Below, in pieces: positions 11,185 through 23,600 of a DNA stretch of 64,000 nt (its first letter is position 1; every line of letters begins with the position of its first letter). Below the pieces are notes generated by a model. The model did no database searches. It saw nothing but the letters and a program-made list of their open reading frames with translations, and had not been told where the DNA came from. A program made the position numbers and the translations under genes. The stretch covers positions 62,001 to 126,000 of the forward strand of contig JALRMH010000028.1 of the NCBI GenBank assembly GCA_026119935.1. Direction: 5' to 3'. The stretch comes from Endothia cerciana (lineage: Eukaryota; Ascomycota; Sordariomycetes; Diaporthales; Cryphonectriaceae).

Positions 11185-13603
11185 TCAGCCGGCGGCAGTA
11201 GGAGGAGCGGCAGTGCCGGAGGCCGGAGCCACGACAACCTCTTCCTTCCCTTGCCCCGCAGCAACAGCATCGTGAGTCTCATCCGGGAACCGAATGGTGC
11301 GATTCGCCGGGTCAAAAGCCGGCGACGTATTCGACCCTCTCCCTCCGTCCTCACCAGCACGTGCGCCTTCCCTCAGGAACACCTCGTGCCCTTCCTCCCC
11401 AGGCCTGTCCGTCGCGGGGATGACGGTGCCCCCGATCCTCCAGATGGGCCGCGCGGAGTTTGCCCTCGACGTACCAGAACTGGCGGGCCCCGTGGAGCGG
11501 GTCCGCTCCTCCGAGTTACGGCGTGATGATGACGAAAAGGTAGGGAGGCGGAGGCCGATGCTGTTGACCCGACTGCCGATATGGAACGCGCCTGAGTTGC
11601 CTGTGTCTGGGTCGTCGGAAAGGGCGCGGGAGAGCGTCTGGGGCAGGTAGTAGCCTAGCTTTCCAAGGGGAATGCTAAGACCATGGACGACCTGTGGTGA
11701 CAAGTCGGCTGTCAGAGGAGAGAGGCCGAAGTGCCAAATAAGGGAAGAAAAGAGAAGAGGAGGAGGAGGAGGAGAAGAAGAAGAAGAAGAAGAAGAAGAA
11801 GAAGAAGAAGAAGAAGAAGAAGAAGAAAAGAGAACGAGGTTGTACGCACCACACTGCAAATGCACAAGAACCAGACCACCACCAGCACCGCCTCCGGCAG
11901 GTTTGCCACATCACTTCGGAGGTCTCCGTTCTCGTCCCTGAGCGTGTCCAGGTATTCATTGGTGATGTACAAGTAGAAAATCCCGGACACACCTACGGGC
12001 CCAAAGAAGCCGACGAATACCGCCTGGCGCACATGTTCGATCTGCGGGATCCTCTTTCGGATGGCGAACACCCAGGGCAGTCTCCGAACAAGCAGGACCA
12101 GGATGCCGAGGGGCACGAGACGATATAACGGGATCACGTTGTTCGCGAGGAACATGTGCCAGGGGCATACGGCGCCGTACCACAAGAAGATGCTGACGTT
12201 GAGGAGCTGTCGGACTTGTTAGTGAACCAGACTGATCGCTCGGAAATGGGAGGCACAAGGAGGGAGGGTTTCCTGGAGGAGTCCCGAAGGTTTGATCCAG
12301 GCAGCCGGGCGCCAAAGCCGCTTTTGACAAGAATTTGCCCCGAAACCAGACATAAGGGCGAGATTAAGCTTCGAAAGACCTACCATGTCGATGGTGGGCT
12401 GCAGAGAGTCGTCGATGGTCTCGAGGCGGAACCAGTCGTCCCATGTAAAGGAGTTGCCGGCGATGAAGCAGGCGAGGACGCTATATCACGGTCAGGAGGG
12501 GGTTTTTGGGGAAGCAGGAGTCGGTAGCTCATCGAGACTCACTCATCGCTGCCAATCATCCCGCAAGTTCCAGTGATGAAGAGTGCAAGCGAGAGTGCAA
12601 AAACTAGAAAACTCTCCCGATCGACGTATTTGCGCTCCTCGGCCCCTATGTCATACCCAGTCAGCACCCCCAAGCCCTTGCTCCGTGGTCCGTCGAGACA
12701 GCGAATTCACCGAGACTTACAATGCAGAAGCTCCTTGGCGATCCACCCCACCGTGAAGCCATAGACCACACTCAGAAGGATCGTATAACCCCAGGTCTCC
12801 CCAAACCACATCCCCATCGCCGCGCCCGCACCCCCTTGTTGGCCGGCCACTCCCGACCCCGTACCAACATACTTGATAAGGTACAGCGCCAAGAACAGGA
12901 ACGGATATCCCAGCCCGTCGTTCGCGCCCGACTCGGCAATGATGATCTGCTGCAGGTCCTTGGGGATGTTGTGGTCCGCGAACTTCCCTTTCACAATAAC
13001 GTTTGACAGCACCGGATCCGTGGGTGTCACGCAGGAGCCGATGGCGAGCGCGTGAAGGAAGGGCAGATTGGGCACAAGGCCCCAGACAAGGAGGGAGGTG
13101 GTGATCCACATGCACGTCATGATGGGCCCGAGCAGGATGGAGAGAGGGCGCCATTGCTTCTGGAGGTACCGGCTGGGGAGCTGCACGCCGGCGAGGACGA
13201 GCTGCACGCCAAGGACGAGGCGCGAGAAGTAGAGGATGATGGAGTCGAGACCTTCAGGGGAGCCGCTGTTCAGCTGATCAGCCTTCGAAAGTCACATTCG
13301 GGATGTGACATCCGCCGATTCGCTGGGGACAGGATAATGAGCAACCTACGCATAGTCAAGAGGCCGGATGAGATTTGCGCCATGGGGAGAAAATGCGACT
13401 CCGGCCAAGAGCGATATCACTGCAGATGGAATGACCATATCAACTCATGGCGTCCCGTATGCCTTACCCGGGAACAGTCACTCACAGGCCTCCGAGAGAT
13501 AGAAATTCTCTTTCATCAGGTAGCTCACCAGCCCAAACACGGAGATCCAGCCGCCCAGGACTGAGACGACAATGTTGAAGTTGGTCACTGCAAGGGTCGG
13601 CAT
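11185..13603 (-). CDS. Nha1/Sod2-type plasma-membrane Na+/H+ antiporter, 598 aa
   Basis: Seven exons are modelled on the minus strand: 13603-13486, 13419-13350, 13265-12721, 12645-12543, 12480-12384, 12206-11850 and 11691-11185. All introns are GT-AG (66, 84, 75, 62, 177 and 158 bp). The protein has the fungal cation/proton antiporter pattern. Early helices end in SPHGANLIRPLDY. The transport core carries SCVTPTDPVLSNVIVKG and IIAESGANDGLGYPF, whose paired Asp residues are the family's ion-binding site. These are followed by AEERKYVDRESFLVF and AGNSFTWDDWF and further helices to VVHGLSIPLGKLGYYLP. A hydrophilic tail of about 150 residues, Ser/Arg-rich, ends the protein. In this family the transporter exports Na+, Li+ or K+ in exchange for H+ and sets salt tolerance. 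The tail is much shorter than that of budding-yeast Nha1 (985 aa), closer to the short forms. The 158-bp intron holds a long GAA/TTC repeat. Confidence 0.93.
11760..11828. repeat. GAG/GAA trinucleotide repeat inside an antiporter intron
   Basis: A short GAG run passes into about 18 GAA units on the plus strand, so the transcript of the antiporter gene carries (UUC)n. It lies wholly within intron 11692-11849 and makes up close to half of it. On the sense strand it adds a very long polypyrimidine stretch ahead of the CACAG acceptor. Confidence 0.95.
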
Positions 13604-14881
13604 GTTGGCTTTGATTTCATTCCCCAGGGGAATACAATACGAGGATGGCGAAGCAACGGTAGAGTGATCTGGTGTCACGTCACTCCGGAATCGTCCTTGC
13701 TGGTGCGCAAGGCCGGCAGATAGTGGTAGGCTGGGGGCGAGAGGACGGGGCGGTATGTTATTGAATCATGGAGTCTGCCTTGGTGCCTATGAACGGAGAC
13801 GATGAACGCCACTTTGACTGAACCCCAGGACAACGATCCGAAGCGCTGCGACTATCTTGCGTCGTGCGGCGCAACGAGGCTGAGACGAGACGTTTAGACG
13901 CTTGTGTGACTGTACCGGTGTAGGTCGAAAATGGATGTGTCGAATATATGGCGATAGTTTATGACGATCTGTCTACCGAATCGTGATGTCGCCAGGAAAG
14001 GGACGGACGAGGTGCTGGTCTTTTCAAGTGGTCACGTAGTAGCCTCGGAATCAGATCCGTCGTTCGAAAAATGCAGTTTGGAGATGCGAAGATAAGGGGA
14101 ACCCGAGAGAGCGGGCGTCGGCTGGATGTTCCCGAGGCAGGCGAGGCCGACGCTTGGCGTGTGCCGCGGCGGACCGGGTCGGGAGGCCTGACGCGAGGCT
14201 GAAGACCGACCGACAGTCGCGACAACCCATCACCATCCTCCTTTCCGCCTGGCGAGAAATAGCAGACCCATCAGGAAGTAAACGAGGCCTCGAGAGTATG
14301 GCAAGGAATTAACACGAGTCGCTCTGCTGCAGAGGCAACCAGCTACCCTGTTTGTTATTGCTCTTACACTTCTTCCAATCAACCGCATAGCAATAGATCC
14401 CGGCGTTTGTACCATGGCCAAGCCCTCAAACAGTCCTAGCTTCACATCACTAACTAGAGCCGTAAAACGAGACAAGAACCGCAAATTCCTCCAACCTGCA
14501 AGTAGGCATGGTACCTAGCTGACCTGTGTACCCCTGTCTCCCATCCCTATACGGCTGTGTGATGGGGTAAAATCAAGAGCGCAAACCAACAACGCCTCGC
14601 CTCGGAAAAAAGACTCTCCTGAGCCTGATGTTCAGAATGGCCAACGGCTTGTGCGAAGGAATCACAGTCTGTTCTTCTCCCTTCTCCGCAGGCAACAAGT
14701 CTGTCTGATCAGGAGCAGTTCGATGGGACCCCCTCCGAGGAGCGTCTATCCACGAAAGGCGCTCAGGCCGCAGCATGTCGTATACCGTACCGCATGTTCC
14801 CATGCGCCATCTGCAAAAGAGTTCGATCGTTCTCACCGGCGAAGGGTATCCCTTCCCAACTCGCCAGCTGAATCCATCCAC
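13604..14881. other. Intergenic: antiporter promoter, RNase H1 3' flank
   Basis: No gene is recognised. The part next to 13603 should be the antiporter promoter and leader, and the part next to 14882 the RNase H1 3' UTR. Small open frames here show no family motifs. Confidence 0.5.
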
Positions 14882-16160
14882 TCAACGGCGTTTCTTTGTA
14901 GTCTCAAATGCTGAAGCCTTGGCCTCATTGGCGCCCTTGACCGCCAGGCCGTCTGCCTCGACGTTGCCGCGATTGCCCTCATGGCCCTTGATCCACTTGA
15001 TCACCGTCCTGGTGCCCAGCGCGTCACGCTTACGGATCTCCGTGAGCACCGTCTCGACGAGATCACGGTTTTGTACCGGGCCCTTGTGTGTCTTCCAGCC
15101 GTTCGACTCCCATTTGACGAACCACTCCGTGACACACTTGATCGCGTACATGGAGTCGGACCAGATCAGCACGCCTCGATGAGGAGGCACAGCCTGGAGC
15201 GCTCGGAGGATTGCTGTCAGCTCGGCACGCTGATTGGTCTGAATTTCGCCTTGCAGCCGCTCAGAGATGTTCCTGTGAAGACTGTCAATCAAAGTTCAGC
15301 TGGAAGAAGCCCGGTATCTAAGACGGACCTGGGGTCGCTGTCACCAAAGAATACCCCGACACCCGCCACAGCGCCATCTTGGCCATTCGAGAGGGTGCTA
15401 CCGTCAGTGTACACCTCCTCCAGATCAAAATCCTCCACGCCGCCAAGGGACACCTCGATCCCTGCCTTGAGCTTTTTGCCAGAAGGAATGTCAAACTCGT
15501 CGTCATCATCCTCATCCTCGTCTTGAGCGCCATCAACGGTGAACGAAGTAGTGGCGTGGGAGTATAACTGCATCCACTGCTCTGCCGCCTCGCGTGTATC
15601 GAACTTCTTGTACTTTGGCGCCTTGACGCCCGTGTATGCAGCCTGGGCATCCGCCCACTCAGTGTAGATACCCGGGTATTTGCCCACAGCGACAGCGTAG
15701 AAGCGGTTGGGGTTCGAGTCGGGGTTCGGATTCTTGCCGGCTGCGAAGAGGGCTGCCTCCTCACGAGTAGGAAAGGCCTTGTCTTGACATTGGGAAGCGC
15801 GAATTAGTTTAGCTGCTCCAGAAAGGATGGAAGGATGGAGGCGAGGAGGAGGAAGCTTATGAGGAGGACTAGCATAGTAGGAGCAGGGACGTCTGAAGAG
15901 GTTATGTAGCACGAGGGCCCACGAGCCCAGAGGAGGAAAATTTGCCACCTACAGACCGCTCCTGCAAACCCATTAATGTTCGCCTGGCACTCCATCCAAG
16001 TTGTGTACACGCCGGGGACGCGACCAGCCCGCACAGCATAATAGCGTTCTTCTCCGGGCCGCCTTTTGCGTTTGTAGGGTTTCGAGGTGGGAGAGGGTGC
16101 GGCCTCAGGCATCGAAGCCGCAGCCGCTGCAACCGCACCGTTGCTCTTGGGCTTGGTCAT
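14882..16160 (-). CDS. RNH1: Ribonuclease H1 with two hybrid-binding domains, 350 aa
   Basis: Three exons are modelled on the minus strand: 16160-15953, 15782-15329 and 15272-14882, with introns of 170 and 56 bp. Two N-terminal hybrid-binding (caulimovirus-VI-like) domains are recognisable by RYYAVRAGRVPGVYTTW at about 40-85 and RFYAVAVGKYPGIYTEW at about 95-140. The acidic linker DEDEDDDDEFD follows. The catalytic RNase H fold carries all four acidic residues: Asp in VYTDGST (about 195), Glu in NQRAELTAI (about 238), Asp in IWSDSMYAIK (about 260) and Asp in NVEADGLAV (about 325). The enzyme cuts the RNA strand of RNA/DNA hybrids, removing R-loops and primers in nucleus and possibly mitochondrion. 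The last intron has two in-frame AG acceptors nine bases apart; the downstream one gives the family-typical DPRNISE. The start is the ATG before TKPKSNG. Confidence 0.95.
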
Positions 16161-17278
16161 GGTCGTCGCTTGGGTCGCGAGGTAGAACGCCGTCACGAGT
16201 AAGTACCGTTGCGATGGGGTCAGGTGGCTCGTCGAGTGCGTCTTCTCGACCGAGAAGTTTTCGGTCAAAGAATAGCTGTTGTACTGCTTAGCGGATCGTA
16301 CGCCGCTCCAGAATGGCCCTTTGTTGAGGGCCGGAATTCTCGCGAATTCTCGCTTCAGTTTATGAAAGGGCATAAAAGCGCCTTGACAAGGCCCCAGAAG
16401 TGTGGTGGTCCCTCGGACAGTCAAAGAAGCATGTCACGGTTGAGCTGCTAGGTCCAGGGCGCGGACGTGTTCCACTAAAAAGTGCAGGTCAGCGCTGCAA
16501 CGGCTCATGCAAGGGAATGTCGCGGGAGGGTAGCCCACAATAAGAAGGAAATAAAGACGAGAACAACAAAAGAAAATGCAGCTCGCAATGGTGAATTGTG
16601 TGCAAAAGATGAGGCAGAGCTTTGAACCAAGCGGGCTGGTTGCTACACCCCCCAGGGCTCTAGCCATTTGCCCCTCCCCTCCCCCTCTTTTTCCATGTTG
16701 GTATCGAGCCAGGGGGTGGGAAAGAGCTTTGTGCAGGCCAACGGCGAGTGTGTATTGATAAAACTATTCCTTCAACACATCGACGTGTGTGTCTCTTCTA
16801 AAGCTATTTCCTGCCTCTCGCCGATGAGTGCACATTCCTGAAATTTGATGCTCCAATCCATTGCCGTGATCGAATCAGTACAATGAATCCTTCAGCTCGT
16901 CGTTGCTGAGCATCTCATACAAAACCCTTCATCTGCTAATGTGATGCTAGAAATCCCCACCACAGAGGAAAACCATATGCTTCTTGCTAGAAAAAAAGAA
17001 AGAAAAGAAAGGAGAAAAATTAACGAGGGTCTTTGCCTCGCCTCCCCCTACGCCGTAAAAGTGCTCGTGACTCGAAAACGGATGGTGTCATGCCCTGCCA
17101 GTAACTCCTAAACCGAACGAGAGGACTACCTAACTCCTCTTACGTATCCTCCAAACGCTTGAAATGCTTGCCTGCTTGCTCCTCCGAAGCCAAGATTCGA
17201 CGTGCAACTTGGCGCACTGTTGCTAGCTGGCGCCGATCAGCAGCTGCGCTTCCGTTGACCAAGTGACCGAACAGGAAC
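16161..17278. other. Intergenic: RNase H1 promoter, Tad3 3' flank
   Basis: No gene is recognised. An A-rich purine stretch occurs near 16990-17025. The stretch should hold the RNase H1 leader and promoter (left part) and the Tad3 3' UTR (right part). Confidence 0.5.
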
Positions 17279-18641
17279 TCAGGCGTGAACCTTCGGGTGG
17301 ACCTGGTACTGATGGACGCAGTTGTCACCCTCCCACTCCCAGGCGATCAAGCTCCAGTTGAGCTCTCGACGCCAGAACAGACCCAAACCGTGACCGCCGC
17401 CAAACTCTGCCAGGTGAGGCTGGTTGTGACCGCGAATCTCAGCAGTCATGCCGCCTGTCAGGGTCATGCGCTCACAGAACACGACTTTGCCCATGCGCGA
17501 GTGCAGAATGGCCATAGAGCACATGACGCAGGGCTCGTGGGTGACATAGAGCTCGAGATCGTGGCAGAGGTATCCGTCTGGTGTGGGGTGGTCCTCTCGG
17601 AAGACCTTTCCCTCGGCGTCCAGCAGGGGCTTGTCCTGGAATGCCTCAAACTCAAGGATGGGTTCGGGACCTCCGGTATTCTCTCGGTTCTCTGCTCGGA
17701 CTAGCTTCTGGGCAACCATACTGATGGCGCGCATCACGCAATGAGCCATCGGATTGCCGGTGCTCCCAGTGTTTGGCTGTTTGTGCCACCGGGCATCGGT
17801 TGCGAGAGCCACGATGCGACAGCCATCAGGGCCACGGTGGACTACGCAAGCACCCATGGCCTCGCCGTAGCCAGCCTCCTTACCCTCATCGGCGACCTTG
17901 TGGGCAAGAGCCATCCAGATGGCAGCGTCAGTTTTGATGTCATCCGTATGTCGGGTCACCATGCTAGGGTGTGGGCCGAGGGGGTTGTTTTTGCGGTACA
18001 CGCATGGCCAGAATTGCTCCGACCACATGGCGGCCTGGACTTGGGACGTGGGCGCCAGAGAGGGCACGGGGATGCTGGCCAGCCACGGGCCCCCGGCCAT
18101 GCCATCAATCTGGCACAGTCCATCAACCAACGCTTGCTGGGAAAGCTGTGACTCCGGACCGATGATAATGTAGATCCACTGAGACTTTCCGGTATGCAAC
18201 TGTCGACTGGGGGTATTGTCGTGCATGAACTGCATCTTCAGATGAGGAGGAAGGTCGACGGGCTTCGCACATCGACGCAGATGAGGCATGCCCTTAGCAA
18301 TTTCCTCAGGCAGGAGGGCGCGAAGGAGTCTGGAGCAGAGTATGGGTCAGCATCGAAGTTCTGGACGGGGCACTCGTGAAACCTTCGAGGAGGACCGGTC
18401 CTGAGTAGAGTGTGACAAGAAGAAGAAAGCCTCACGTGATGACAGCATTGGCTGACTTGACGGGTGTTCGAGTGATGATGACGTTGATGCAGGAGTGGTC
18501 GTCTCGGAGTTCAAGAGTCGTCTTGAGGGGCACCAAGACGCCCTGTTTAAGCTCAGCAGGCAGGATGTCTTTAACGACTTGCTGCTGAGTGGCAACGACG
18601 TCGGCCATGTTGCGGGGCTTCAGGACCTCCACGGCAGTCAT
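17279..18641 (-). CDS. TAD3: tRNA(adenine34) deaminase non-catalytic subunit Tad3, 418 aa
   Basis: Two exons are modelled: 18641-18436 and 18329-17279, with a 106-bp GTGAGG...TCCAG intron in phase 2. The C-terminal half is a cytidine/deoxycytidylate deaminase fold. The zinc ligands are His 265 in NPMAHCVM and Cys 336 and Cys 339 in THEPCVMCSM. The position that is the catalytic Glu in active deaminases (HAE) is Val 267, as expected for Tad3/ADAT3, which is catalytically silent and partners Tad2. The complex converts A34 to inosine in tRNA anticodons. The N-terminal region (VEVLKPRNMADVV, DHSCINVIITRTPVKSANAVITTLLRALLP) is the family's tRNA-binding region. The motif MTLTGGMTAEIRGH and the WRRELNWSLIAWEW ending are typical. 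An upstream in-frame Met exists, but the 18641 ATG best fits the usual start. Confidence 0.93.
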
Positions 18642-21133
18642 GTTGATGGACGGATGGATAGCAAGAGGGGCAAGGGTGATCAATTCGTCTGTCCTTCAGT
18701 CGGTTGGTGTTGTGGTTGAAGGGATCCACGATCCCATACAGTGCTGGGGCCGCACCGGATGGCTGGGCTATTTCAAGGTGGATGTAACAGCTGGGTGATC
18801 AGGAAGAATCTGATCAAGCCCGAGTCCAGCTTGTCGAAGGATGCTTGACGAGATCTCTAATCCTGCAGGCGCATCTCGATGAGCGACGAAGTTCGTAGGT
18901 TCCTGTCTGTTGCCTGCGATGACGATGAAGGCTGAGAAGAAGAGAAAGAGCCCTTGGTGTCGTCTTGAGATGCTCCAGACCAAACGGACAGGCGAGCTTG
19001 GTGACGGTTGTCGGGGGAAATGCTGAGAGGCAAGAGAGAGGTTTCTGGTGGAAAGATGGGCAAGTGCAAATGATGCTCAGAAAGGCCGATTGAATCTAAA
19101 TTCTTTGGAAACCGCACGCCTTATCGCGGGGTAGCTTTGCTTATCGCCGTCTCTTGGCGTGTTCAGGGTCCATCCCCACCTGCTCGCCTTCCAGGGATGC
19201 CCCACCAAGGCTTAGTTCTGTTTCTACAGCCAGCCGGGTCTGTCTCCATCGACCAAGAGCCATCTCACGCGGTTTCTCTTGACACAGTCAGGGTCCTCCA
19301 AGTGCTGACCTGCAGGCATCCATTTTGCGGTTTTATACGGGCAGTTTTGATCTCTCGAGGCCTCACTCGAGAACTCAGTGTGACACCTATAGGATAGTAG
19401 CTGCCTGGTGAATCCCAGGCTTGCTGCTGAGACCCGGCGGCTCTACGGAATACAATACTGTCATCGGAGCCATCCAATCTAGTATTCCCTCCCTATCGAC
19501 GACTCTTGTCTCTAGATATGTCCCGCCTCGATGTCCGTGGGCTGTGTATTCTGTATCACATACCTTGACAGCCCGAATTCCGCCACCGTTATGCTGTTCT
19601 TGACACGACCCTTCCCCCCCCCCCCCGCCCCCCGGCGTCCGTGCCAGCTCTATGGCGAAGCGTACATACCGTCCGTTCTCCTCACACGTCCGATGAGATC
19701 CTTGCAGAATCGTAGCTCAAGCTAGAAGGCTCAAGAGCAAACGACCCCCCCCCCCCCGAGCTGCGGATGCCCGGTTACAATCCCGATACCAATAGCGAAT
19801 GTGAACATCGGCTGTGGGTCACCACAGTACCCTAGTTATGACTGCCTGGCTGTCGTTGCATCCAGTACCACAATTCTCCGACGAGAAGGTTGGCGGGGGT
19901 GACACAACCCCGATGCTCGATCTCATTTGGCCAGTCAGATCATACAAGTGCATTGCAGAGCAGAGGCGGTCTTGATTTGAGCGACGAGGTCACGTAGCCA
20001 GTAGAGCCCCGACTGAGATCCCGAGACGCTGAGACGAGTCGACCAGCAGGCACACCTATCGCCGGACCCGTTCTGACGACAGCGGGGTCGGGTGAAATGG
20101 AGCGGACCGCCCGTGTAGGTGGATCCCCCAGTGGTGTACTATGTAGCAGAATGCAGCATCTCGAAGCGGTAGGGCTGGAATGATGCGTGCCTGCAGATGA
20201 TGGTCATAAGGCAGACAACAGAGCCCTTGCCTGACAGCATGTGTCGGGAACGACTCGGACGTATTGCGTTGGTTCATGGGCAGAGATGGGCATCATTGCA
20301 CTGTACAGGATCCTCCTCCCTGGTGAGACGTGTCCTCCCAAGTCTGGCCTCTTCAATTCGCGAGCCATGTGAGACAGGTTCGCGAACGACGGGGCATTTC
20401 CTTGGGGTGTGGACTGTTCGGCATTCGAAGCACCTGAAGCGTTTGAGCAAGTGGCAGGTGGTGGTGGTGCAAGCCAGCCAGAGGCTGATAGTGATAAGGC
20501 TGCACCTCGATAGGTTCCCCCACTGTACGGGCTTCGCGCCGCTTGTACACTAAAATTGAGGCGGATCTAGTCTCGAAGGGGCTCTAACCTGGGGTGTGGA
20601 CAGCGGCCTTCCGCCGAGGTGAAAATTAAACCCCGAAGGCATTCGCGCCGGACTTTCTCTCGACCTTCAGCGGATTGTCGAGCATCGACCTGGTTTCCTC
20701 GCGCCCGGTCCCATCTTACCCCTTCACCCTTTGCACCTTGACTCAAGATCAGCTGACGATTGTTTCCGGGTCAGGCTCCCGTCGTTGGCAACTGACCATA
20801 TGCCACGACAATCATATCAGTGCACCAGTCAGCCATGGTTTTGAATTTCTGTCGAAGCTCACCCGCGTCTCTTGTCAGCATTAAACCCCGAGCGACCACG
20901 CCAGACAAAGGGGGCTCTGAGTGCCCTGACACCTGGCTCAGCAGGCTTTGGGGTTAAAACCAGTTCTCAGTCCTGTCCCATCCCTCGGCGTCAGGGTGCT
21001 GCAGGGTCCCCCACAACCTGAAAGATCGCCTGCAGTCCGTCTTCCCCACAGCCGGTCAGATCTGTGCTGCACATTGGCCAGCACATACGTAAGAGTCTCC
21101 ATCGGCCTGCAGCCACGATAAACCCTGCTCAGC
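18642..21133. other. Divergent intergenic region Tad3 / PFK-FBPase2
   Basis: No gene is recognised. The two neighbours diverge, so both promoters lie here. C13 runs occur at 19614-19626 and 19745-19757. Two direct copies of ATTAAACCCCGA (near 20625 and 20881) lie in the half nearer the kinase gene, with a related inverted GGGGTTAA at 20950-20957. Their role is unknown. Confidence 0.5.
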
Positions 21134-23600
21134 ATGGCCGCACCTGCACCTGTCGCCGCTGCGGTGTCGGCACCCTCCATTCAAAACCATCCAGGTTCGT
21201 CGAGTCTCTTGCTCTCTTATTAATCTATCAAACTTCCTCCCCCCGGCGCTGCACCTTCGACGACAACCATCAGGATATTGATCAAGATCACCTGCTGACC
21301 CCACCACCCCCTGTCGAAGAAAAGAACTCTTTGAGACAACAGCAGAAACAGCCCTCCCTCGCGAAGCAGGTCATGAGCTCAGCAGCAGCCGCCCGCCAAC
21401 AGTCGTCCTCATCGCAAAATCCTTCCAGCCAGCCCAATGAAGATGGGCGCAAAACCACCTCCAACGGGGGCTCGCCCAGTCTCGTTCCTCCCCCTTCCGC
21501 GCCTCCAGCCCTCGTCAACGCCGTCAAGGGCATAAAAAATGCCCACGACCCCCTCATGACCCTCCGCGAACGGCCCATCTCCGCCGCCCTGGGCGAAAAC
21601 TTCGACTCACCCTACGCCCGAAGCGCCACTTCGACTGCTCCAGGTTCTCCTCGAATGTAAGTCCAGGTCCCCTGCCTCCCCTCACCTCCCCTACGGTAGC
21701 TGCCTGCGTCGGTGCGACAAAGTCTGCGCTTGTCGCAAAGCCCTTCGGCCTCTCGTCACGTCACATGCCATGGCTGAGACTTGTCTAGTCCTCCTATACG
21801 CCAGAATTCCGGAAGCCAAACTCCACGCGTACGACCGCATGCGACCACCTTGAGCATCCCCGGTATGACAAGATCGAGAGTGTCACCAGATGGCAAGATA
21901 GCAGGGAGAGATGTCAGTGCCAAGCTTGTCATCATTATGGTCGGCCTGCCCGCAAGGGGCAAGTCGTATATCACCAAGAAGATTACCAGATACTTGTCAT
22001 GGCAGCAACACGACACAAGGATATTCAATGTCGGCAACAGGAGACGGATTGCTGCAGGTGGTCAGTCCACTACCTCGAACACCGGCCTGAACAAGGAGGC
22101 GACTGGAGTCGACGGTCGACTTCAGGCTGCCACGGTCCTTCTAAATGGCGTCGCTGCTCCTGAGGCGGATGAACCCACGGCCTTGGACTTGAACGACTCG
22201 AAATCCGAGAAAACGGTACTGGACTCGAAGAGCCTTCCCTCAGCAGACAACGATGACGGAGACCATGATGTTAACACCATTGACCAGTCCGCCAGTTTCT
22301 TCGACCCAAAGAATACCACCGCCAGAGCCCTCCGCGAGAAAGTGGCCATGGATACCCTGAACGAGCTGCTGGATTACCTCATCAATGGCGATGGAGCGGT
22401 TGGAATCCTGGATGCGACGAACTCGACGATCCACCGGCGGGACCTGCTGGTGCAAAAGATACGCGAGAGAGAACCGAAGCTGGGTATTCTGTTCATCGAG
22501 AGCATTTGCCATGACAAGCATGTTAGTCATGTCTCGTTCCTTGCGAGATGCGAACGTGAAAGAGCTAATACTGGTTGTAGCTACTTGAAGCCAACATGCG
22601 CCTCAAGCTGTCTGGCCCGGATTACAAAGACAAGGATCCTATCAAGTCCTTGGAGGACTTCAAGGCCCGTGTCAAGGCGTACGAGAGCGCATACGTCCCC
22701 CTGGGTCTCCACGAGGAACAACGGGACTTGCAGTATATCCAGATGGTCGATGTCGGTCGCAAGGTGATCCATCATAGACTCAAGGGCTTCTTGAGCGGCA
22801 GCATCGCTTCATACCTGACGACGTTCAACCTGTCACCGCGACAAATCTGGATCACTCGGCACGGCCAGAGTGAGGATAACAGACTCCAGAAGATTGGCGG
22901 GAACTCTCATATCACAGATCGCGGTCATTGCTATGCGGCAGCACTTTACAACTTCATGACCCAGAAACGACAGGAATGGCTTATCGACCAGAAAGACAGG
23001 GTCGCGCAATCCACGTTCCCTCCCAAAGCCGGTGCTGATACTCCTCCGTATCCGGAGATCTATCAGGAGCTGGAGGAGAAGAACTTCTGCGTCTGGACGT
23101 CGATGCTGCACCGGACCATCGAGACGGCAGAGTATTTCGACAACGATGATGACTACGATGTCAAGAACTGGGAGATGCTCAATGAGCTGAACGCCGGAAC
23201 GTTTGAGGGTATGACATACGACGAGATTGCCATAAAGTATCCACACGAATACCAGAAACGCTCCGCCGACAAGCTGAACTACATCTACCCGGGACTTGGT
23301 GGCGAAGGGTACCTTTCCGTCATCAGTCGGCTGCGCGACATGGTGCGCGAGATCGAGCGGGTCACGGATCACGTTTTGATCATAAGTCATCGATCAATTT
23401 GCCGCGTCCTGATGGCCTACTTCATGGATCTCTCTCGCGATCACATCGCCGACCTCGATGTCCCTCTGGGCATGCTCTACTGCATCGAGCCGAAACCGTA
23501 CGGGTATGAGTTCCACGCATACAAGTACAACGAGCCCGCAGGCACCTTCGACGAGCTGCCGGACTATAAGCCGCAGAAGACAACTGATAGGAACAACTGA
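21134..23600 (+). CDS. 6-phosphofructo-2-kinase / fructose-2,6-bisphosphatase, 727 aa
   Basis: Four exons are modelled: 21134-21194, 21287-21656, 21789-22521 and 22581-23600 (introns 92, 132 and 59 bp). A disordered Ser/Pro/Gln-rich N-terminus covers about 1-185. The kinase domain starts at KLVIIMVGLPARGKSY, whose P-loop lies at about 196-203, and continues through WQQHDTRIFNVGNRRR. A hydrophilic insert of about 85 residues follows, then SASFFDPKN, AVGILDATNST and LLEANMRLKLSGPDYKDKDP. The histidine-phosphatase domain carries ITRHGQSEDN (phospho-acceptor His about 482), GTFEGMTYDEI and ISHRSICRV (second His about 658). The enzyme makes and degrades fructose 2,6-bisphosphate, the activator of phosphofructokinase and inhibitor of gluconeogenesis, in the cytosol. 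Fungi have several paralogues, some phosphatase-only. Here both active-site sets look present, although the usual Glu after RHG is Gln. The first exon is short, so the exact start is the least certain point. Confidence 0.95.

Noticed and set aside
17279..18641. Loss of the catalytic Glu in the deaminase
   Set aside because: Val at this position is the normal state of Tad3/ADAT3, so it is not a damaged gene.
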